64,000 nucleotides of DNA from Cymbomonas tetramitiformis (taxonomy: Eukaryota > Chlorophyta > Pyramimonadophyceae > Pyramimonadales > Pyramimonadaceae): assembly GCA_001247695.2 (NCBI GenBank), contig LGRX02028657.1, positions 1 through 64,000 of the forward strand. Reading direction: 5' to 3'. The notes under the pieces are model-generated. The model ran no database searches, was not told the DNA's origin, and worked only from the letters and a program-made list of their open reading frames with translations. How positions within the stretch are numbered: position 1 is the first letter of the stretch; each line of letters begins with the position of its first letter. Positions 40,746-52,400 of the stretch are shown here, piece after piece. Position numbers and translations under genes: made by a program.

Positions 40746-41162
40746 ACCTGCCGGAGGCAGGCCAGGCTCTGCATCCACCATCCCACTGCCACAACGCATT
40801 CTCCTCGATTGCGAAGCGGGGTCCAGGACTGGACGAGAGCTCGATGCCCCCTTTTCCTGGCATGCCAGTGAGCGGGCTTGCTGGCAGCTGGCAGCTGGCA
40901 GCCTGATGTGGTCACCCTGTGCCTGCAGCCTCCTCCTAGCTGATCTCAAGTTAGTGTCGACTGTGGGCCACTCAGCGACGTGTGTGTGCTTATCCTTGGA
41001 CCGACTCTCCAAGTTTGTATGCTTATCCTTGCGACTCCTTTGGCACCCCGAAGCCACTGGAGACTGCACTATGTACCCACGCCGGGGATCAAAGGATTCA
41101 GCACACACTTCGGGACACTCATCCGGAATCTCCGGAGCTCACTAGTGAAGAATGGGACCCCC

Positions 41163-41460
41163 TAAGCCTCGCTGAGCCACCCGAGCCCCTCTGCATCTGC
41201 ACCGCCAGCGCACTGCCGCCTTGTGCCTGAAGCCGGTTCATCCCTGCCCCCCGAGCTGCGCGAGCCATATCTCCACCACCAAGCCCACGCGCAAGACCAC
41301 CCCTCTGCTCCCTGAGCCTCACTGGGCCACCTGAGCCCCTCTGCGGCTGTCCTGCCGGCGCACTGCTGCTGTGTCTCTGGAGCCGGCTCACCTCCGCCAA
41401 TCGAGCCAACCCTCCACCACCAAGCCCACATCCCACATCACCCCGCTGCCCCCTACAGCC
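41163..41460. repeat. About 150-bp tandem duplication
   Basis: CTCGCTGAGCCACCCGAGCC through CTCCACCACCAAGCCCAC occurs twice with about 80% identity by eye. Confidence 0.7.
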
Positions 41461-42060
41461 TGATCTCAAGAGAGCTTGCCCACCCACGCCACGGCCAGAA
41501 TGCCCAAGCGCTGTCCCAAGGGGCTGAGAATGATAAACTGATGTGTGTGTGTGAGGATATCCACGGGACCTTCGGCCGCACCTTCTTCTCCTTCTTTTCC
41601 TTCTTCTCCTTCTTTTCCTTAGCCTCCGACGCGGTACCAACTGTGCACACCCCCCCTCTGACACCCCTTACCCACGCCCCATGCAGCCCTCATGCTGCCC
41701 CATGATACCTTCCCACGACACCCGGCAACCAGGGCTCAAGCACCCACTGGGCGCTATGGTAGCCCCCTGCCATGACCTTCACCCTTTGACCCACTGGTGC
41801 GCTGCCGGCTGAGATGCCCCATGCCTTCCCCTGAATTCCCTCTGAACTCAAAACCAGAGGTCACTAATGGCACTTGTGGGAATATAGTCTTTTCAAGTCA
41901 TCTCCACTCCCCCCTAACCCAGCTGGCACCAGGCGGGAGGTGGCGATAAGTGACTCAATTGACATCAAGCCGTCGGCCTGCCCTATCAACTCGCTCCTTC
42001 TCACTGTCCGTGCTCTTGCTGAAACTCGAGCGCAAGGGGTGTGCGCCGTGGGGGGGGGGA
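41461..42060. other. No gene seen
   Basis: Besides the CTTCTTTTCC tract at 41578-41625, nothing is supported. Confidence 0.4.
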
Positions 42061-42064
42061 GAGC

Positions 42065-42645
42065 TTATGTGAGGGAGCGCGTGCCAGTGAGAGGGGGCAG
42101 GGGGTGTTTGCCAGGGGTGATAGAAGTGAGGGCCTCACCATCTCTCGAGGCTGTAGTCGCTTGAAATAAGGCAGCCTCAGGATGCTGAGGAGGTGTGGCA
42201 GCGTCCCTGCGCGGAGCAGGCGGGCCGTCGTGGGAGTAGGGCGGGTTGGCGAGCCCGATGCTAGAGTTGGATGCTCGACGCTCCTCCGTATCGCTCATCA
42301 CCATCATCTTTTGGGGCGTGTTCCCGGTGCCCGGGTTGCCATCAAACATCTCCTCCTGTGCTTGCGGCGGTCTGGTCGGGTCCAGGAAGCCGCTGCTCGG
42401 AGCTTTGTGGTGAAACCTGCCACAGGCCAGCGCCCTCTCACCTCGGAGTGATCCTTGACACTAGGCCAGAGATAAGGCATGCTGCTGTCACAGAAGCACG
42501 CCTCAGCAGTGACCCGATTGGCCAGTTGCAGCAGTTCGCGGCAGTGGATTGACCGAAGGGTGCCATCCTCTTCAACCATCTGCCACCATTCGAGCTGGCC
42601 AACTCTTTCGTCGCCATATGACCATGCTCTTTGTCTTACTTTCAA
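42065..42645 (-). CDS. Possible minus-strand exon(s), unassigned
   Basis: Two minus-strand frames look protein-like: HCRELLQLANRVTAEACFCD in the upstream part (about 42550), then EEMFDGNPGTGNTPQKMMVM and SDTEERRASNSSIGLANPP (about 42345-42250), which reaches a good donor (GAGATG|GTGAGG) at about 42140. A splice or frame change lies between. They could be the last exons of the TAF2 tail or of a separate gene; no family is recognised. Confidence 0.35.
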
Positions 42646-42753
42646 AACTGTTCGTTAGATTAACAAAAAGCCGATGGCCGACCGCTCGATCGAGCAATTA
42701 CGATGGCCCAATGGAGCGCGTGCACAGCATGGCCGAAGCGTCTGAAAGGTAAG

Positions 42754-43155
42754 CTCTCTGGCATGAGCCGCATCCATCCAGACACCGCTGCCACGTTGGC
42801 AGGGGCTCTCTGTCATGAGCCGCATCCATCCAGACACCGCTGCCACGTTGGCAGGGGCTCTCTGGCATGATCCGCATCCATCCAGACACCGCTGCCACGT
42901 TGGCAGGGGCTCTCTGGCATGAGCCGCATCCATCCAGACACCGCTGCCACGTTGGCAGGGGCTCTCTGGCATGAGCCGCATCCATCCAGACACCGCTGCC
43001 ACGTTGGCAGGGGCTCTCTGTCATGAGCCGCATCCATCCACACACCGCTGCCACGTTGGCAGGGGCTCTCTGTCATGAGCCGCATCCATCTAGACACCGC
43101 TGCCACGTTGGCAGGGGCTCTGTGTCATGAGCCGCATCCATCCAGACACCGCTGT
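42754..43155. repeat. 52-bp minisatellite, nearly eight copies
   Basis: Units start CTCTCTGGCATGAGCCGCAT and end CACGTTGGCAGGGG; starts at 42754, 42806 and 42858 fix the period. Frames across it on both strands are artefacts. Confidence 0.9.
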
Positions 43156-43937
43156 CACAGCCTGCGTCCCAGGTACTATACAGCCCAGAACCTCGGCCGT
43201 GATGGACCCGCAGAGGCGGGCAGCAGCCAGGGACTCTCGATGGGAAGCGTGGCGGAGTCCCGGACGCCTTCGGTGGATGGCGGCAGGGGGGGAGGGGCAG
43301 ACCCATCTGATTGCCGGGGTGACGAGGCCACAGTGGGCCCTGGCGATCCCGCGGAGGCCGAAGGCTGCATCACCGGTGGTGGGGGCGTCGGTGCTACCGC
43401 CGAGCCCTGGGAGTGTCATGTGCCCCACTTTCCTTCCCACGAGTTATCCTTTGCCGTGCATGTGTACACTACCATTGCAGTATATCCCGATCATATCTCA
43501 ACAGATGCTCCCCACTCACCGGCAGCTTGGCCTGTCGCCCAGGGCAGCGCAGGGCAGAAAATATGGCAGTTGGCTATGTGTAACACCCTGACACCATTAA
43601 CCCAAATCCTAAAATAATGGTGCCAGTCAGTGGGCATATGCTGTATACGTCTGAGCTCAATCAGTGAGGTAGGTCCCCTATCTGCGGACCCTGGCGGGCC
43701 TGCACCGCTAGGTTCTAGTGACAAAGCAAGATGCGCTCTAATGACATCCACGAGGGGCAGAGCCAATCATCCGCAACGTGGGGGTCTCTGCTTGCGAGGG
43801 AGCTCCTTTGCGAGATGCAGGCAAAATGATCGTACGGTTCACACAACTGCCAACGGAGCGCTCACTCATGCCGGGAAATCCGTGCTTGGGACGACCGCAG
43901 AGAGGCGGCCCGGACGCCACAGGAGCGGAGGCGAAGC
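43156..43937. other. No supported gene
   Basis: Plus and minus frames are glycine/proline-rich and low in complexity, and none is preferred. This may be an intron of the minus-strand transcription unit. Confidence 0.35.
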
Positions 43938-43939
43938 AC

Positions 43940-44040
43940 GCATGGCAGACATGGGCAGACATGGGCAGACATGGGCAGGCATGGGGAGGCATGGGCAGGC
44001 ATGGGCAGACATGGGCAGACATGGGCAGGCATGGGCAGCG
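43940..44040. repeat. 10-bp CATGGGCAGA/G repeat, about ten copies
   Basis: CATGGGCAGA and CATGGGCAGG units alternate from 43948 to 44038, with one GGGGAGG variant. Confidence 0.9.
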
Positions 44041-44059
44041 CACAGCTGCTGGAGCAGGC

Positions 44060-44360
44060 AGTTGAGTGGAAGCGCCGCGGCCCCGGTGAGCAGACGCGAG
44101 GGAGGTGGGGAAGGCGGACGTACTGTGCCGACTCTGATCCGCAATTTTAATCCCACTTTCTTTTTCTCGGGAGGGGGCGCCTTCTGCACCACCGGGGGCG
44201 AGTCAGGGGCCGCCGAAGAACAGGGCGGTGCAGGGGCCCTTTGGGGATGCCCGCGAGGTGGTGCGCCGCGCGGCAGATCCTGGTCTCGGTCAGCCAGGCG
44301 GTCCCGGTCTACTCGGTGCGCAGGCTCTGCACCCGGCTGCTGCTGGGGCAACACCGCGCC
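44060..44360 (-). CDS. Probable exon: proline-rich with a KKK-VGLKLRIR motif
   Basis: The minus frame reads RDRLADRDQDLPRG, PPVVQKAPPPEKKK and VGLKLRIRVGTVRPPSPPP. The lysine-rich/proline-rich style matches other minus-strand exons up to 47.3 kb and the known basic tails of TAF2. Borders are not fixed. Assignment to TAF2 is inference. Confidence 0.4.
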
Positions 44361-44499
44361 TGCGGCAAACAAAACCCACTTCCTGCGTTACCTTCTCGCC
44401 ACATCACCCCTTTTCCAGCCACTCGCATCCCTCACCTCTTATTGGCTGCATGTATGTGCGGAGCATGACTGCTGCTGGCTTTGCTGCCGGCCTGCGGCC

Positions 44500-44740
44500 A
44501 GTGAGGGGAAATGAGAGGGGAGCGGGGGCTCGCCTGATTGGTCGGCCGTGGGAAGAGCCGCTGTGGCTTGAGGGCCTGATGGCTCAGCCGAGATCTTCAG
44601 ACGAGATTTGCTGGGCTTAGGTGCCTGGCGCCCCACCTTCCCCCACATCTGATCACTGATCCACGCATGCATCTTACGAGTCTCACGCACAACTCGAAGG
44701 GCGATCTCCGGACTCTCAATGGGAAGGCAGCCCGTGGAGG
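44500..44740 (-). CDS. Probable minus-strand exon with KSRLKI motif
   Basis: It reads SPEIALRVVRETRKMHAWIS, DQMWGKVGRQAPKPSKSRLK and ISAEPSGPQATAALPTAD. It is more complex than its surroundings and carries a basic-hydrophobic KSRLKI motif like those in neighbouring exons. It may belong to the TAF2 tail. Confidence 0.4.
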
Positions 44741-45269
44741 GGGGTGTCCGGACAGCATTGAACACCGATCATGCAGGAGCAGGCAGGCGGGGGGGCGTGG
44801 TCTTCATAAACACCAAGTATCAAATGTGTGGGGGTCCGAGGGAAGTGGGGCGCCCAGCATGCCGGAGCTCAAAGGGGTTAGGAGAGCTCGGAGGGTAAGG
44901 GGAATCGAAGGCAGTAAGGGGAACTCGGAGGGTAAGGGGATCTCGAAGGGGGTACCTTTTGAGACGCCGCGGATTGCTCCACGCGCTGCACTTTTCGAGG
45001 GGCATGAGGGGTGTGTTGTCCTGCACTCGGGCGACTCCTCCCCAGCCTTGAGTGAAGCAATAGGCGAAACCCTCCGCCAGTCACCGGGGAGCACTCCGGC
45101 CGAGGGGGGGAGAGGCACGGATTCCAGCCGAGGGGGGGTCGGTGCTTGGGGTATCCGTGTTGCACCCGGAGGTGCCTCCCACATTTGGGATCTACAGGTG
45201 CATCAGTCTGAGCCTACAGTGCTCCGAATCGTAGCGCCCAGCCAACGACGATGCGCACTGCTACTACCT

Positions 45270-45620
45270 CCTATGCACCAATCGGATTGCAGTACTGCAG
45301 CCGATCTGGTGGACCACTCCCTACATTTAAAGGCCAATCGGACGTAGCCCTGCTGCATCGGCCCATCGGAAGGGTCCGAATCTGACGGGAAGCCCAAAGG
45401 GGAGGGTAGGATAGGGGGAGGGCGCACCTGCTCCGAGGAGGTGCTAGGCTTGGGGGGTGGGGACGGTGTGATGCGCGGACGCGGTGCAGCCTCCCTGGAG
45501 GGCGGCGGCGCAGTAGGGGCCTTGGCAGGGGGGGCGCGGACCCGCACCTGTGCACTCCCCCGCGACCCCTGCAGTGAGAGCTTGGATGGGAGGGCTGAGT
45601 TCCACACGCGCAAGCAGATG
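45270..45620 (-). CDS. Probable minus-strand exon, proline-rich
   Basis: LPSKLSLQGSRGSAQVRVRA, PPAKAPTAPPPSREAAPRPR and LGFPSDSDPSDGPMQQGYVR are read on the minus strand. The QVRVRAPP piece fits the recurrent short basic-hydrophobic motif. Borders are unclear. Confidence 0.35.
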
Positions 45621-45765
45621 CGCCCCCCCATTAGTGCCATACCCACGGATGTAACCCCCGAGCTGCCAGTTTACTGCTTCCCCCACGTCACTCCTTTGCA
45701 GGCTCTGAGTTAGGCCCAGCAGGGAGGGCGGTCACAGACGAAGCGGCGTGCTGCACCTCCACCAA

Positions 45766-46165
45766 GACAAACGATGAAGACAACGATGCAGACAACGATG
45801 CAGACAGCGATGCAGAGAAGGATGCGGACAACGATGCAGACAACGATGAAGACAACGATGCAGACAACGATGCAGACAACGATGCAGACAACGATGAAGA
45901 CAGCGATGAAGACAACGATGAGACAACGATGCAGACAACGATGAGGCCAACAATGCAGACACCGATGAGGACACCGATGCAGACAACGATGCAGACAGCG
46001 ATGCAGAGAACGTCGAGGACAACGATGCAGACAACGTGCAGACAACGATGCAAACAGCGATGAAGACAACGATGAGGACACCGATGCAGACAACGATGCA
46101 GACAACGATGCAGACAGCGATGAAGACAACGATGCAGAGAACGATGCAGAGAACGATGAAAACAG
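45766..46165. repeat. 12-bp GACAACGATGCA repeat, over 30 copies
   Basis: GACAACGATGCA, with GAA, AGC and CCGATG variants, runs almost without break. A 12-bp period keeps all frames open, so long frames here on both strands are not evidence of genes. Confidence 0.9.
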
Positions 46166-46199
46166 CATGATGCCAGCAGTCCAGACTTGCTGGGGTCAT

Positions 46200-46540
46200 G
46201 CGCACCCCATGGCGTTGTGGGGGTGCGGGCAGGGGTGCGGGAGGGGAGGAGGGGGAGGTGGGGGGCGGGTGAGGCGGGGCGGTGGAGGTGGAGATGAAGA
46301 TGGTTTGACTAGAGGGGGTGAGGGAACGGGAGCCACAGGCGACGGAACTTTCGGTGGGGAGGGTTCGTTAACGGGGTTGAGCGCGTCCGTCAGGAATTCA
46401 TCCAGGCCCATGTCCGCTACAGAGACTGGCCCAACGTTGTCCGGGTCAGCTGGCGGCGGTGGCTGCGCTGCCTTCGAGATGATCTCCTCCTCCTCCCCTC
46501 TCCTCTTGCGCTTGCTGCCACATGGCCCGCCCCCGCAACC
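46200..46540 (-). CDS. Probable minus-strand exon: nuclear-signal-like and proline-rich
   Basis: The minus frame reads GSKRKRRGEEEEIISKAAQ, then DPDNVGPVSVADMGLDEFL and a long proline run (PPPPPRLTRPPPPPPP). KRKRR resembles a nuclear localisation signal followed by an acidic patch. It lies in order and on the same strand as the TAF2 exons, consistent with a disordered tail. Confidence 0.45.
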
Positions 46541-46971
46541 CTCTTACCTCCCCCCTGCCATCGTCGCTGCCGGGTCGCCCCATCGCCGCGCACCATGGAC
46601 ACTTTCCACTAGCTGCCCTCTGCTACCCCCGAGCACCAATCGGCGCACATGAGCGAGGCTCCGAAAGTTGGAGACGGCGCCGAAGAAATCTGACGGATAC
46701 AGTAGAATCGCTCACTTTTTGGCTCATTTCAGCCGAAAGAATCCGGAAAAAAGAAAAAAACTTTAAAATGGAGCTTTCACCCAAACATGGCAGCGATTAA
46801 ATTCGTCGATACTGTGGAACTTTTGATACGAACGAGCATTCGCCTAGAGTTGTCGTACGTCGTCTTCGTCCTTTTCATTATTTCATCATCGCCTTGGATG
46901 AAATGAACAGTTCCTCCCGTATGCAGGTGCCACGCGGCCGATGATAAACGATGGGGCAGCGCTCACCTGCC

Positions 46972-47275
46972 GGTGCGCACAGAGAGGCTCTGGTCCACGC
47001 TGATGCCGGATTGAGACGGAGCTGCCCCGCGGCTCGCACCAGAGCGCGTGGACCGCGCCCTCCGCGGGACCCCGGCGGACAGCGCCGGCTTCCCCGAGCT
47101 CCGAGCGGCTGTGACCGTGCCCTGGGACAGCTCGGGGGCAAACTGGGCGGTCCGATCGGAGTCCTCTCCCTTCGGCTCCCCAAGGGGTCGCGCGGTCCTG
47201 ATCTTGATCCTGCTCCATGCCCCCCTCACGCCCCCACGCTTCAGCCTGATTTCACCCTGTTTGAGAGCGCTGCAT
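46972..47275 (-). CDS. Probable minus-strand exon with SRIKIR motif
   Basis: The frame reads GGVRGAWSRIKIRTARPLGE, DSDRTAQFAPELSQGTVTAA and GISVDQSLSVRTG, ending at a strong donor (GGCAG|GTGAGC on the minus strand, near 46973). It is basic, low in hydrophobic core and fits a disordered tail of TAF2. Confidence 0.5.
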
Positions 47276-47669
47276 CATCTCATCAGTCGTCAGAAAAAAG
47301 AGCGGCGCTGGCGTCTTGCAGATCGGGTGAGCAGGATGTGGACTTCTGTTGAGGGGGCATGAGGAAGTGCGGGACGGGAGGATAGAGTCTACACCCTTCA
47401 TCTCTACAAAGGGGCAGGCTTAACCGCTGTGCACCTCCTAACATCACGTCTCCGATAGGAGTATGTCACATTTTTTCTTTTTTTCTTTTCATCTCTACAT
47501 GCACGATTCGCCGCCATCGCTCGGACATAGATATCCCAGGCTATCCATTGGGGCCTAGGCTAGATTCAAGGGGGGGGAGGAGGTGAGGGGGGAGGACAAA
47601 GATGTCTTTCATTTATATCTACATATCACGTCAGAGGAAAGCAATCCGTACCCAGAGCCTTGAGCTACA

Positions 47670-48356
47670 TCAACATAGGCTAGGCTCGGTGCGGGGTGGG
47701 GGCTTTGTTGGGCTGGAGGGTGGGCACTTTGCGATCTTCTGACTGGTCGGCATGTCTGATTGCCCACTCATGGTGGGGAAGGCAGCGTCCCCGCGTTCGC
47801 GATCCCGCTTCCGGTGTTTGCGGTGCCCCCCCGCGCCGCCGTCTCCCCTCTCAAGCGCGTGGCGCTTCTCCAACTCGATTAGTTCCGGGCGGTGCACGGA
47901 CGGGGGCCGCGTCCCGAGACACTGACCCGCACCCCCCACCAGCTCAACCAGTGGCATGCCGCACGAATCTGACTTCCAAGAGCGTGAGGCGCCATGCTGG
48001 GTGGCACCTCCTGGGTGATGGGTGAACTCGCCGTTCCGAGCCCAGATTATCAAAATGAGAAAGTGCGTTCTGAGAGCTGTCCCCTGCTGGACCTTCCTCC
48101 AGGGCAGTGAGGCCGTCATCTTACGGACAGGTGCCGGCCAGTGGGGCAGTGAGGCCGTCATCTTGCAGACAGGTGCCGGCCAGTGGGGCAGTGAGGCCGC
48201 CATCTTGCGGACAGGTGCCGGCCGGTGGGGCAGTGAGGCCGTCATCTTGCGGACAGGTGCCGGCCGGTGAGGCAGTGAGGCCGTCATCTTGCGGACAGGT
48301 GCCGGCCAGTGGTGCAAGCGCGGCCATGGGGATCTGGTGCCCGGAATCTTGACCAC
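47670..48356 (-). CDS. Minus-strand exon region with a 14-residue repeat and basic tract
   Basis: A 229-codon open frame. Its distal part, PELIELEKRHALERGDGG and GGHRKHRKRDRERGD, is basic like the KHRK-rich C-termini of animal TAF2. Its proximal part is five copies of a 42-bp repeat (48111-48320) encoding PAPVRKMTASLPHW. Because 42 is divisible by three the repeat may be coding, but it could also lie in an intron spliced near 48000. Confidence 0.45.
   Translation of the reverse strand: MVKIPGTRSPWPRLHHWPAPVRKMTASLPHRPAPVRKMTASLPHRPAPVRKMAASLPHWPAPVCKMTASLPHWPAPVRKMTASLPWRKVQQGTALRTHFLILIIWARNGEFTHHPGGATQHGASRSWKSDSCGMPLVELVGGAGQCLGTRPPSVHRPELIELEKRHALERGDGGAGGHRKHRKRDRERGDAAFPTMSGQSDMPTSQKIAKCPPSSPTKPPPRTEPSLC
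48111..48320. repeat. 42-bp minisatellite, five copies
   Basis: The unit GGCCGTCATCTTGCGGACAG plus GTGCCGGCCAGTGGGGCAGTGA repeats with starts at 48111 and 48153. Confidence 0.9.
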
Positions 48357-48759
48357 CCAAACCCTAGAATAAACCCTAGAAGAAATCTAGCGCAGGCACC
48401 ACGCACTGAATGATGACAGGCCCTAAAGCACTGCCAGTACACAGGAGTCACGCGGCTTGGCAGTTCCCGAGAGCTGCCCACAGCCGCAGCTGCACTGACC
48501 TGGTCGACTGCGACACACGCCGTAGCCCAACGCAGGGTGTGTCACACCCATTCACAGAGGGCGCTGCAGGGGGGGCGGGGGAGTGGAGCACCTGAAGGAG
48601 GGCCCAAGCAGCGTGGCGGGTGTGCGGGTCAAAGGTGGCATCGGGGTGCATCGCCAATGCCTGTATGTCTTCCCACACGTCTACCGGGAGAGCCTTCGGC
48701 ACCTCCGACCCTTCCGGTGCCCCATCCCCTGCTTCCCATCCGGCAGTGCCCCCCCTTAC

Positions 48760-48990
48760 CCCAGCCATCACGTCTCGAGCCAAGCAACCACTTACCCCAG
48801 CCATCACGCCTCCACCCAAGCAACCTCTTACCCCAGCCGCAACCTCTTACCCCAGCCGTCACGCCTCGAGCCAAGCAACCTCTTACCCCAGCCGTCACGC
48901 CAGCCAAGAACCACTTACCCCAGCCGTCACGCCTCGAGCCAAGAACCAATTACCCCAGCCGTCACGCCTCGAGCCAAGCCACCACTGGTG
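48760..48990. repeat. About 35-bp minisatellite
   Basis: TTACCCCAGCCGTCACGCC and TCGAGCCAAGCAACC alternate about seven times with length variation. Confidence 0.85.
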
Positions 48991-49459
48991 GATCTCGCAT
49001 CTGAGGGTTAAGACCCGCGGCGACCTCCGGATGCTGGGGCCTTCAACCAACTTTAGGAGACTACTTCCCCCAAGATCGTCGTCAACCTCAGACTCGAAGG
49101 AAATCTCACGGCTCACGACGACGCACTGAATTCCTCTGATTGGCCGAGCAGCGGCTAGATGTAGTTTCTAAGAAGCAGGAGAGTGAATCACCTTCATCCC
49201 CGCGAAAGGCATCACCCAACCCTCAAACCCTCGCAGACCCTAAACGCTCGCGGGTGTTCGCAGCTCGCGCGCTGCCGGCTCGGGCACAGAGTGGGCACTG
49301 CGCAAAGCGATGCCGGATGTTTGCCGCGGGGAGCGGTCTTCGCAGGGCTCTGAAGACCCTCCGCCATCCTCTGCCATCGTAATGACGCCGCGCCCGGCGG
49401 GACGCGTGCGCGGGTCTTGAGGTGGGCCGTGCGGAGCCGCAAGGGGGAGCGTGGGGCAG

Positions 49460-52400
49460 CCCACCTTTTGGATGCGTCAGCGTGGTGACACTCCACAGCA
49501 GCTGCGTGCGGACATCCTGCGATGACTCCGCCATCAGCACCTCCACCAGCACCTGCGGACCGTTCACGAAGAGGCTCCACATCTCCCCGTCACGCCCGCT
49601 GTGAGCTCCTGCTGACCTCAGATATGCGGAGTGCAGTCTGAGGACCTCGGGCTCAGATTCCAGAACAGCGCTTCGAGGAGACCGGAGCCGCCTCCGCGCG
49701 GAGTCGCCGCGGTGGATGCGGCCGACATCTCATGTTGGAGCGCCCGCATCAGCGCCTCGAGGAGACTCCGCGCAGCGTGCTCGGGGTTTGTCTTGCAGAG
49801 CAAGCCAGCGCCTCGAGGAGACTCCGCGCAGCGCGCTCGGGGTTTGTCTTGAGGAGCACGCCAGCGCCTCGAGGAGACTCCGCGCAGCGCGCTCGGAGTT
49901 TGTCTTGAGGAGCAAGCCAGCGCCTCGAGGAGACTCCGCGCAGCGCGCTCGGGGTTTGTCTTGCAGAGCAAGTCAGCGCCTTGATGAGGCGCCGCGTTCA
50001 AGCTCTCAGCGCGCAGCGTACCGCCACGTCAGTGCAGCGTACCGCCGCGTATCTGCGGTCTTGCGCGGTCCGTGTCATAATGCTCACGTGCTAGGGAGGA
50101 GTGACGGGGATGCTGAGCCCGCTGTCGACCGGGATTGATGCACGCCTACCAGGTGGCGCTCAGGGAAGCCGTGAGCCCTGCCAGGTGGCGCTCAGGGTGG
50201 CCGTGAGCCCAGCAAGGCCCTCGCAAGTTGCGGCAGCAGAGCGCCAGTCTACAAACTCCCCTGCGCCTTCGCTTCGAGCCACCAGCGCGGCTCGCCCTTG
50301 GAAGAGCCGCGAAGGTCGCTCCGCGGCAGATGCCCGCGCTGGAGGAAGGGGAGAGTGCGCGCGGGAGGGCCCCGGGGGTCGCCACCTTCAAAGCCCGGCT
50401 CCAGCCGTGGAAGTGGAGGTGCAGGCGCACGAGCGCCACCGCAGAGGTGAGCCGCACTGAGGCGAGGTGGCTGGCACGGGTGTACTGTTGCAGCAGCTGC
50501 CCGATACGGCGGCCAGTTTCTGTGCACTTTGGCGCTGCGAGCGTCAGCTCCGTCAACGCCTCCAGCGCCGCGGTAGTGCCCACGTTACTCTGGGTGGGCA
50601 TCAGGCAGTCTCGCCGCAGGCTGCAGTCCAGTATCTTCAGAATCTGCACCTCCGATCGCCTCGCCCCCACGTCCCGCCCTCACGCCCCGCCGAGCCGTCA
50701 CATCCACAGGGAAGGCTCCTACAGCCCTCTGTGCGGCGTCCCGAGGGCGGCTGTGCGGCCCTCGCCACGAATGCTTGCGCTTGCACCCGCAGAGTGACAG
50801 GGCGCCGGGCGCGTCCTCCGGCACCCGCAGAGTGACAGGGCGCCGGGCGCGTCCTCCGGCCCCCGCCGCAGAGTGACAGAGCGCCGGGCGCGTCCTCCGG
50901 CACCCGCAGAGTGACAGGGCGCCGCGCGCGTCCTCCGGCCCCCGCAGAGTGACACGGCGCCGGGCGCGTCCTCCGGCCCGCGCAGAGTGACAGGGCGCCG
51001 GGCGCGTCCTCCGGCACCCGCAGAGTGACAGGGCGCCGGGCGCAGGCTGAACCCGTGGCATTGGAACCCCCAAGCAGACGCACTTTGGCGACGTGGCGGC
51101 CACACCGAGCGCCACAAAGGCAGAGGGGGCTCTGCAAACACCTCCTGCGACAAGTGGGAGTGCCTGACGGAAGGGTCGAGGCGCTCCGGCCGGCCGACCT
51201 TCGTGAGCTTGTCGGAGCTGGAGGGCCGCAGCTGGCCCAACACTTTTAACAGCGCAGCGCGCCACATGTCGTCGTCCCATAAGTTCCCGCAGTTGTCGTT
51301 GTACTTCACTATCTCCAGCAGGAAGTCCACCACCTGGGGAGGCAGGAGGGGGGCAGGAGGGGGGCTCACACACGCCCTTTGTTCACTGCTGCGGTCCCCC
51401 TCTCCAACATAGGCCCTCTGAGCCCGGAAGCCTGCATGTCTCCCTGGGAGTGGCGCATGTGCGGGCCGGTACAGGCAGCGGCCTGGCCTCGGGCTAGGCC
51501 GGGGTTCACCTCTGAGGGGCTGCTGACCCCATCTGCATCCCTGACTGAACCGATGGCGCCCACCACCGCCTGCTTCCCTCTCCCCTCCACTCCCCAGAAG
51601 CCACCTCTCACTCAGAGCAGAGCTATAGGCAGCTCACTTTTTGAAAGGCGGCAGGGCAGAGCACAGTGAGTGTCGGCCGACGTGAAGGAGGGGCGGCCGC
51701 GTTGCAGTTCCCGGAGATGCGCTCAGCCCTCAGAGAGCCCCCCTGCTGCGCCGCCGAGGGTGGCCCCCTGCTGCGCCCAACAGCAGGTCTCGGTGCAGGG
51801 GCGTGAGCGCTCTCATTCTGGATCCCTCGCATTCAACGGCAGATCTCAGCACAGCGACGGAGGCGCTCAATCTTAATCTCTTACAGTTCACGTCGGGTCA
51901 CGTCACGGAGGGGGCGCATACTCTCTGCTGTGGGGGTGCGGGGAGTGACTTCTGCGGCCGGGGTCAAGGCGCACCTGGTCCACGAAGTACTCCGAGAGCG
52001 ACATGAAGCGGTTGGGCGCCACCTTGCCCACCACCGCGTCGAAGCGCCGATCCCTATAAAAGTTCTGCCGCACCTCACCCCAAGCCGCCCTCCCTGCCTG
52101 CCGTCTTCCTTCGCACCCCGGCTCGATGCCCCGACGTGGCATGGGGGGGGGCATAACACATCTGAAAGGACAGACTTATGGCACTGCGGGGGAGGGGCTA
52201 CCAGGGCCGTCCTGAGGCTGAGGGTTTCCTGTACAAGTAGGCAGGTGGATGGAGTAGCCCTTAGAAATTTCAGATGGGGTGGGGGAGAGAGGTGCACGGG
52301 GGGCGCATGGCAGCCAGTGCTCGCTGGAGCATCGAAGAAGGGATGTGCTGGGATGGTCGCAAGCGGGTTGGGGGGAAGGGAAGGGGGGTTCGTGTGGGTA

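Noticed and set aside
42655..43106. Several overlapping frames rich in WMDAAH or GCGSC repeats
   Set aside because: They are translations of the 52-bp tandem repeat in different frames.
45688..46205. Histidine/cysteine or serine-rich frames of 120-160 codons
   Set aside because: They are direct shadows of the 12-bp repeat, open in all frames.
47460..47500. LINE or SINE poly-T tail
   Set aside because: The T-run is short and interrupted, with no retroelement body next to it.
49751..51040. CRISPR-like regular repeats
   Set aside because: The repeats are contiguous without unique spacers and lie in introns of a eukaryotic gene.
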